From: Bacillota bacterium
GTDB taxonomy: Bacteria; Bacillota; Clostridia; Acetivibrionales; JANLFN01
Assembly: GCA_030705825.1 (NCBI GenBank)
Contig: JAUZPR010000016.1
Span: 1 to 38,182, forward strand
DNA length: 38,182 nt
Direction: 5' to 3'
The notes beneath the pieces are model-generated. The model ran no database searches and was not told where the DNA came from. It was given only the letters and a program-made list of their open reading frames with translations. Each line of letters starts with the position of its first letter. Position 1 is the stretch's first letter. Both the position numbers and the translations under genes were made by a program. This document shows positions 33,858 to 38,182 of this stretch, piece after piece.

Positions 33858-33910
33858 CAAACGTATTGTAATTAAGCAACTTGTTTTTATTTATTATATA
33901 CTTTCCAGAT

Positions 33911-33938
33911 AAAAAATAAAGAGTCTGAACGACTCTTT
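33911..33938 (-). terminator. Terminator of the PilZ gene
   Basis: Minus strand: AAAGAGTC / GACTCTTT with a 5-base loop, followed by ATTTTTT. It lies about 57 bases after the PilZ stop codon. Confidence 0.82.
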
Positions 33939-33994
33939 TATATATAGTTTTATTTTTGCCCTTATTAAGCTGTTTCAACCAGTCAATATTAAAC

Positions 33995-34615
33995 CTAACG
34001 AGAATTTATAAGTTTTCTTACTGCCTCTTCCTGCTCATTCTTCAGAACTTTAAGGTAATCTTTCATAGTGTTTAAAGAGTTGCTGTCCGAATGTATGATT
34101 CCGAGACCATATTCAAAATAATTTGCACTTTCCGATTTTCTTATTACATTTGTATTAAAAAACGCTATTGACTTGTCCATATATACTGCTAAATCCAAAA
34201 GCTCGCTTACTTCTATATCGGCTTTGGAATAGATAAGCATTCCATAGCAGCTCATATCTTTGATAGTTGCAAGATGCTTCTTGTTGCTGCTCCTTAATTT
34301 CATATCGGCATACAATGATACCGGGAACCTCTCATATTTACGCTTGTTGGACTCCGCATCTATATTGTCAACCTTAAGAGTTACGATACCTTCTCGAATA
34401 CTTATGTCTACTACATTACACCCGAAAATATATACTAAATCATTGGATTCATACCCGAAAACTACAGGATCACCTATAAGAAAATTTAATAAGGCAAACT
34501 CTTTAGTCAGTTTTACTTTTACACAACCGTTATCTGCAGTTATTACAATACTTTTAAAAGGTGACAAACCCGAATAATGCCTGACAGATATTACATCGCC
34601 TGCTTTTAATCCCAT
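33995..34615 (-). CDS. PilZ-domain protein (cyclic-di-GMP effector, YcgR-like layout)
   Basis: The C-terminal half (from about residue 92) is a PilZ domain: the RKYERFPVS arginine motif and, about 27 residues later, DMSCYGMLIYS (the D/NxSxxG motif). Together these bind cyclic di-GMP. The N-terminal half is a small beta-rich domain as in YcgR/FlgZ-type flagellar brake proteins, though its sequence is weakly conserved. Length is 206 residues, with no membrane segment. It would act in the cytosol on motility or another output; no partner gene is adjacent. GAGGAG precedes the ATG, and it has its own promoter and terminator. Confidence 0.87.
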   Translation of the reverse strand: MGLKAGDVISVRHYSGLSPFKSIVITADNGCVKVKLTKEFALLNFLIGDPVVFGYESNDLVYIFGCNVVDISIREGIVTLKVDNIDAESNKRKYERFPVSLYADMKLRSSNKKHLATIKDMSCYGMLIYSKADIEVSELLDLAVYMDKSIAFFNTNVIRKSESANYFEYGLGIIHSDSNSLNTMKDYLKVLKNEQEEAVRKLINSR

Positions 34616-34741
34616 TCCGACTCCTCTTTTCTGAAAACTGCAAAATTAAAAAGTGCAAACTTAATAATAAATACGTTTCAAATCATTTAGCCAACTGCGT
34701 AAGCAGGATACCTAATTCGTACATCTTATCACCGTATATTC

Positions 34742-34769
34742 ATTATATCATCTGAAAATTAATTGTAAA
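34742..34769 (-). promoter_or_regulatory. Promoter of the PilZ gene
   Basis: Minus strand: TTTACA (34764-34769), 16 bases, perfect TATAAT (34742-34747). The leader to the ATG is about 120 nt and contains only a short CTGCTTACGCAG hairpin. I do not recognise a riboswitch in it. Confidence 0.7.
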
Positions 34770-34806
34770 TAAAACTACTTTTTTGTTTTTTTGTAAAAAG
34801 AAAGCT

Positions 34807-36204
34807 CTATTTGCTTTTCCCCTTAATATATTCATCTATAGCCTTAGCCGCCTTCTTACCTGCACCCATTGCCAGTATAACAGTAGCAGCTCCTGTTACA
34901 GTATCACCGCCTGCATATACTCCGGGTATGCTTGTAGCCCCTGTTTCTTCATCGGCTATTATGCCCCCCCACTTCTGTGTTTCAAGGTCCGGAGTGGTTG
35001 ATTTTATAAGTGGATTTGGGCTCTGCCCAATTGCAATTACAACTGTCTCTACATCAACAATATGCTCTGAACCCGGTTTTGCCACCGGTCTTCTTCTGCC
35101 TGAGCTGTCCGGTTCACCAAGTTCCATTTCGGTACATTCTATACCTTTTACCCAGCCGTCTTCGGTACCTACTATTCTTGTTGGATTTGTCAGAAGCTTG
35201 AATATTATGCCTTCCTCCCTTGCATGGTGAACCTCCTCGATTCTTGCAGGCATTTCTGTTTCAGACCTTCTGTATATGATATATACCTTCTCGGCACCAA
35301 GTCTTTTAGCACATCTGGCAGCATCCATCGCAACATTGCCGCCGCCTACTACTGCAACACTTTTACCCACTCTTACAGGTGTATCACAATCAGGGAACTT
35401 ATATGCCTTCATAAGATTAACCCTTGTAAGAAATTCATTTGCGGAATAAACCCCGTTAAGGTTCTCCCCCGGTATCCCAAGAAAACTCGGAAGACCTGCT
35501 CCGGTACCGACAAATATAGCCTCATAGCCCTGTTGAAACAATTCATCCAGGGAAAACACCTTGCCAATTACCATATTGGTTTTGATATCAACACCAAGGA
35601 ATTTCAGCATATCTATTTCTTTCTGAACCAATGCCTTAGGGAGCCTGAATTCAGGAATACCGTACATAAGCACGCCGCCCGGAGCATGAAAGGCCTCGAA
35701 AACCGTAACCTCGTACCCCATCTTTGCCAAATCGCCGGCACAGGTCAATCCTGCAGGGCCGGAACCTATTACTGCAACTTTTTTATTGTTTGTTTGCTGC
35801 TTTTCCGGCTTTAATGCAATATCAGACATGTATTTATCAGCCACATATCTCTCCAGTCTGCCTATAGCAACAGATTCGCCTTTTTTTGCACGGACGCAGA
35901 AATGTTCGCACTGGGATTCCTGAGGACAAACTCTACCGCATATGGCTGGAAGACTGTTGGTTTGCTTTACTTTTTGGTAAGCCTCTTCAAACTTTCCCTC
36001 ACTGACCAGCTGTATAAAATCCGGTATATTAACATTTACAGGACATCCTTGCACACATGGCTTGTTTTTACAGTTCAGACACCTCTTAGCTTCTTCAATA
36101 GCCTGTTCTTCCGTATATCCAAGTGTAACCTCAAGAAAGTTTTTATTTCTTATATTAGGATCCTGCTCCGGCATTTTAACTTTTTCCAATGTCATATTAG
36201 GCAT
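34807..36204 (-). CDS. nfnB: NADH-dependent reduced ferredoxin:NADP+ oxidoreductase, large subunit NfnB
   Basis: With NfnA this enzyme couples NADPH, NAD+ and ferredoxin by flavin-based electron bifurcation or confurcation. N-terminal iron-sulfur ligands are CLNCKNKPCVQGCPV and CGRVCPQESQCEHFC. The FAD and NADPH Rossmann motifs are VIGSGPAGLTCAGDLA and VVGGGNVAMDAARCAKRLG, and VYAGGDTVTGAATVI closes the FAD domain. It is also related to the glutamate synthase small subunit; the pairing with NfnA decides the call. I prefer the ATG at 36204 (MPNMTLEKV, 465 residues), after GGGGGG and overlapping the nfnA stop by 8 bases, over the track ATG at 36231. A weak hairpin and T-run follow the stop. Confidence 0.95.
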   Translation of the reverse strand: MPNMTLEKVKMPEQDPNIRNKNFLEVTLGYTEEQAIEEAKRCLNCKNKPCVQGCPVNVNIPDFIQLVSEGKFEEAYQKVKQTNSLPAICGRVCPQESQCEHFCVRAKKGESVAIGRLERYVADKYMSDIALKPEKQQTNNKKVAVIGSGPAGLTCAGDLAKMGYEVTVFEAFHAPGGVLMYGIPEFRLPKALVQKEIDMLKFLGVDIKTNMVIGKVFSLDELFQQGYEAIFVGTGAGLPSFLGIPGENLNGVYSANEFLTRVNLMKAYKFPDCDTPVRVGKSVAVVGGGNVAMDAARCAKRLGAEKVYIIYRRSETEMPARIEEVHHAREEGIIFKLLTNPTRIVGTEDGWVKGIECTEMELGEPDSSGRRRPVAKPGSEHIVDVETVVIAIGQSPNPLIKSTTPDLETQKWGGIIADEETGATSIPGVYAGGDTVTGAATVILAMGAGKKAAKAIDEYIKGKSK

Positions 36205-37042
36205 TCTTGATTCCCCCCAATCTACATTCATGCTGCTCCTCAGACTTCTTTTCCTCAGCCTTATACATGGCCTGTCTTCTCATCGCTTCGTCAAAATCAA
36301 CTTCATGACCGTCAAAATCAGGCCCGTCTACGCATGCGAATTTAACCCTGCCGCCAACGGTAATCCTGCACCCTCCGCACATTCCCGTTCCGTCAATCAT
36401 AACAGGATTCATACTTACTACTGTTTTTATTCCATAATTCTTTGTCAGATTTGAAACGATTTTCATCATTATCAATGGACCAATTGCAATTACCAAATCG
36501 TAGTTATTACCTTCTTCTATAAGCTTTTTCAGAATATCTGTAACAAACCCCTTTGTTCCATTTGAACCGTCATCTGTAGTAACAAACAGTCTGCTGCTTG
36601 CCGCCTGCATTTCCTTTTCAAGAATTATAAGATCCTTGTTTCGGAAACCTATTATTGAATCTACCTCAACTCCCATATTGTACAGCTTCTTGGCCTGAGG
36701 ATATGCTATGGCAGTTCCAAGGCCTCCGCCTATAACAGCTACCTTTTTAAGCCCTTCAAAATGGGATGCAACACCCAATGGACCTACAAAATCCAGCAAC
36801 AGGTCACCTTCATTCAGTTGACCCAGCAATCTGGTAGTTTTGCCGACTTCCTGAAATATTATTGTTACAGTACCTTTTTCGCGGTCATAATCTGCTATGG
36901 TTAACGGTATCCTTTCGCCGTTTTCATTTACACGAAGTATGATAAATTGCCCCGGTTCTGCTTTTTTCGCTATATGCGGAGCCTCAATTTCCATCAGCTT
37001 AACACTTGTATTCAATACTTCCTTTTTTAATATTTTAAACAT
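36197..37042 (-). CDS. nfnA: Nfn small subunit NfnA (ferredoxin-NADP reductase-like)
   Basis: The NAD(H)-binding, FAD-containing partner of NfnB. The FAD site is RIPLTIADYDREKGTVTIIFQ near residue 44. The nucleotide-binding motif is VAVIGGGLGTAIAYPQAKKL near 101. The [2Fe-2S] ligands are in DGTGMCGGCRITVGGRVKFAC, the Asp-plus-three-Cys pattern of NfnA. Length is 281 residues, normal. The ATG at 37042 follows a run of eight G. It is the first gene of the nfnAB operon and overlaps nfnB. In this fermentative setting it supplies NADPH for biosynthesis using ferredoxin and NADH from glycolysis. Confidence 0.95.
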   Translation of the reverse strand: MFKILKKEVLNTSVKLMEIEAPHIAKKAEPGQFIILRVNENGERIPLTIADYDREKGTVTIIFQEVGKTTRLLGQLNEGDLLLDFVGPLGVASHFEGLKKVAVIGGGLGTAIAYPQAKKLYNMGVEVDSIIGFRNKDLIILEKEMQAASSRLFVTTDDGSNGTKGFVTDILKKLIEEGNNYDLVIAIGPLIMMKIVSNLTKNYGIKTVVSMNPVMIDGTGMCGGCRITVGGRVKFACVDGPDFDGHEVDFDEAMRRQAMYKAEEKKSEEQHECRLGGIKNA

Positions 37043-37109
37043 CTGTTAACCCCCCCCGTACTTTCACATAGTTAAACAAGATACTTTGAATCACTAAATT
37101 CCTAGTATT

Positions 37110-37138
37110 ATTTTATATCCCCCACAATTTTTAGTCAA
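37110..37138 (-). promoter_or_regulatory. Promoter of nfnAB
   Basis: Minus strand: TTGACT (37133-37138), 17 bases, TAAAAT (37110-37115), about 68 bases before the nfnA ATG. Confidence 0.7.
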
Positions 37139-37291
37139 CTTACAAAGCATAAACTAATAATATACAAATTTATATTACTACATATTTCATAGTAATCCTA
37201 TAAAAATCATCGGGAAACAATGCTGGAATATTTGGCTATTTTCAATATGCAATTGATTTGGATATTAGATTATGTTATCTTTAGATAGGAC

Positions 37292-37320
37292 TTGCATAAA
37301 TATGGAACTGATAATATTAT
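37292..37320 (+). promoter_or_regulatory. Promoter of metF
   Basis: TTGCAT (37292-37297), 17 bases, TATTAT (37315-37320). The transcript would start only about 20 bases before the ATG, leaving no room for a riboswitch. The rest of the 303-base divergent nfnA-metF spacer is AT-rich with no other feature recognised. Confidence 0.6.
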
Positions 37321-37345
37321 TATATATATTGATATGGGTGGTAAA

Positions 37346-38182
37346 ATGAAAATATCAGAATTACTTAAAAATAAAAAACCTGTTACTGCATTTGAGATAT
37401 TTCCCCCTAAGCCTGATATGCCTTTGGAATCCATTTTCGATTCCCTGGAACAGTTTAAAAAGTTAAAGCCGGATTATATAAGTGTAACTTACGGCGCCGG
37501 AGGAAGCCAGAAGGGAAGAACAATTGAAATAGCGTCAAAAATAAAAACTGAATACAACATCGAAAGTATGGCTCACTTTACTTGTGTAGGACATAATCTT
37601 GAAGAAATTGATTCACTTCTTGATTCGATGCATCAGCATAACCTTGAGAATATACTGGCTTTACGCGGTGACCCACCACTCAACCAACCTGATTTTGACT
37701 TCAGGAAAAATGTATACCGCTATGCCAGTGAACTTATTGAGCATATCAGAGAAAAAAACAACTTCTGTGTGGCAGCAGCCGCATATGTAGAAGGCCATGT
37801 TGAATGCAGGCGTCTAAGGGAAGATTTGCATTATTTGAAACAAAAGGTTGATAAAGGGGTAGATTTCCTTATAACGCAGCTGTTTTTTGATAACAGGCTT
37901 TTCTATGATTTTCTTGATAAATTAGCAGCAGTAAATATAAATTGTCCTGTTATACCAGGTATCATGCCAATTTTCAGCAGCCAGATCAAAAACATGACTG
38001 CCCGCAGCGGCTGTTCGTTGCCCGCCAAGCTGGTACTTATGATGGATAAATATCAGGATAACCCTGAAGACCTGCGAAAAGCAGGTATAGAATATGCAGC
38101 CGAACAGATAAGGGATTTGATTGATAACGGCGCTGCAGGCGTACACATATATACTATGAACAGACCCAAATCAACCCGCGAA
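37346..38182 (+). CDS. metF: Methylenetetrahydrofolate reductase (cut by right window edge)
   Basis: Reduces 5,10-methylene-tetrahydrofolate to 5-methyl-tetrahydrofolate for methionine synthesis or one-carbon metabolism. The frame is open from the ATG at 37346 to the window end (279 codons), so the track omits it. Hallmarks are TAFEIFPPKPD with the active-site Glu, YISVTYGAGGSQKGRT, AHFTCVGHN, ILALRGDPP and GVDFLITQLFFDN, then PVIPGIMPI. Nearly the whole catalytic barrel is present, and family members are about 280-300 residues, so only the last few residues should be missing. GGGTGG precedes the ATG. It is one of only two plus-strand genes in the window. Confidence 0.95.
   Translation, partial: MKISELLKNKKPVTAFEIFPPKPDMPLESIFDSLEQFKKLKPDYISVTYGAGGSQKGRTIEIASKIKTEYNIESMAHFTCVGHNLEEIDSLLDSMHQHNLENILALRGDPPLNQPDFDFRKNVYRYASELIEHIREKNNFCVAAAAYVEGHVECRRLREDLHYLKQKVDKGVDFLITQLFFDNRLFYDFLDKLAAVNINCPVIPGIMPIFSSQIKNMTARSGCSLPAKLVLMMDKYQDNPEDLRKAGIEYAAEQIRDLIDNGAAGVHIYTMNRPKSTRE

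Noticed and set aside
34616-34741. Cyclic-di-GMP riboswitch in the PilZ gene leader
   Set aside because: The leader is long enough, and the gene would be a fitting target, but the expected conserved core sequences were not found; only a 4-bp hairpin is visible.
35224-35814. 196-residue plus-strand ORF
   Set aside because: Antisense shadow of nfnB, whose cluster and Rossmann motifs are unambiguous.
37043-37345. SAM or other riboswitch upstream of metF
   Set aside because: The predicted transcription start is about 20 bases before the ATG, and no riboswitch core motifs are visible in the spacer.

Overview
The window looks like a low-GC, spore-forming, strictly fermentative clostridium. The gene content and order fit the cellulolytic Ruminiclostridium/Hungateiclostridium group, but that placement is inference from gene content, not a database match. 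Supporting content is a complete spoIIA (sigma-F) operon, a spoVA operon, spore photoproduct lyase, the [FeFe]-hydrogenase maturases HydE, HydF and HydG, electron-bifurcating NfnAB, a membrane pyrophosphatase and clostridial-style glycolysis genes. Nearly every gene is on the minus strand. Only splB and the truncated metF at the right edge are on the plus strand. No phage, transposase or CRISPR array was seen.

Layout from left to right. (1) 1-4159 is central glycolysis: the start of pgk (cut by the left edge), gapA, a DUF2156 gene and a 6-phosphofructokinase. (2) 4416-6941 holds an M20 PepT-like peptidase, trmL and cheX. (3) 7146-8171 is splB, behind a textbook sigma-G promoter. (4) 8221-13054 is sporulation: spoIIAA-spoIIAB-sigF behind a good sigma-H promoter match, then a nested palindromic repeat block, then a small membrane ORF-spoVAC-spoVAD-spoVAEb-spoVAEa, apparently with its own sigma-G promoter. 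(5) 13252-21689 is a carbon-control, cell-wall and division block: hprK, a PHP-domain gene, murB, rapZ, yvcK, a glycogen-debranching enzyme, whiA and HPr. The kinase HprK and its substrate HPr lie at opposite ends of the same co-oriented block. (6) 21825-27174 is the H-cluster maturation operon: TM1266-type regulator, hydE, hydG, hydF, aspA. It is preceded by a roughly 190-nt leader that ends in a terminator-like hairpin. (7) 27476-29968 is hppA. (8) 30195-30346 is two tRNA-Gly genes behind a perfect-consensus promoter. (9) 30519-33815 is glnS and gltX. (10) 33995-34615 is a PilZ protein. (11) 34807-37042 is nfnB/nfnA. (12) 37346 to the right edge is metF.

How the genes work together: glycolysis makes NADH and reduced ferredoxin, hydrogenase (matured by HydEFG) and NfnAB dispose of or redistribute those electrons, and the membrane PPase conserves energy from PPi. 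The sporulation genes form two cascades, forespore sigma-F activation and then dipicolinate uptake plus UV-damage repair.

Most unusual observations: (a) low-complexity inverted-repeat blocks, several with a 7-bp period, fill the spacers between co-oriented genes and repeatedly abut or overlap the upstream stop codon; (b) a nested palindrome element touches the sigF stop codon; (c) the spore photoproduct lyase has Ser where the Bacillus enzyme has its hydrogen-donating Cys141; (d) an unassigned, riboswitch-like leader precedes the hyd operon; (e) gapA and pgk share an upstream bipartite motif containing a Rex-like half-site; (f) TTG start codons are unusually common. No wholly new multi-gene system was identified.
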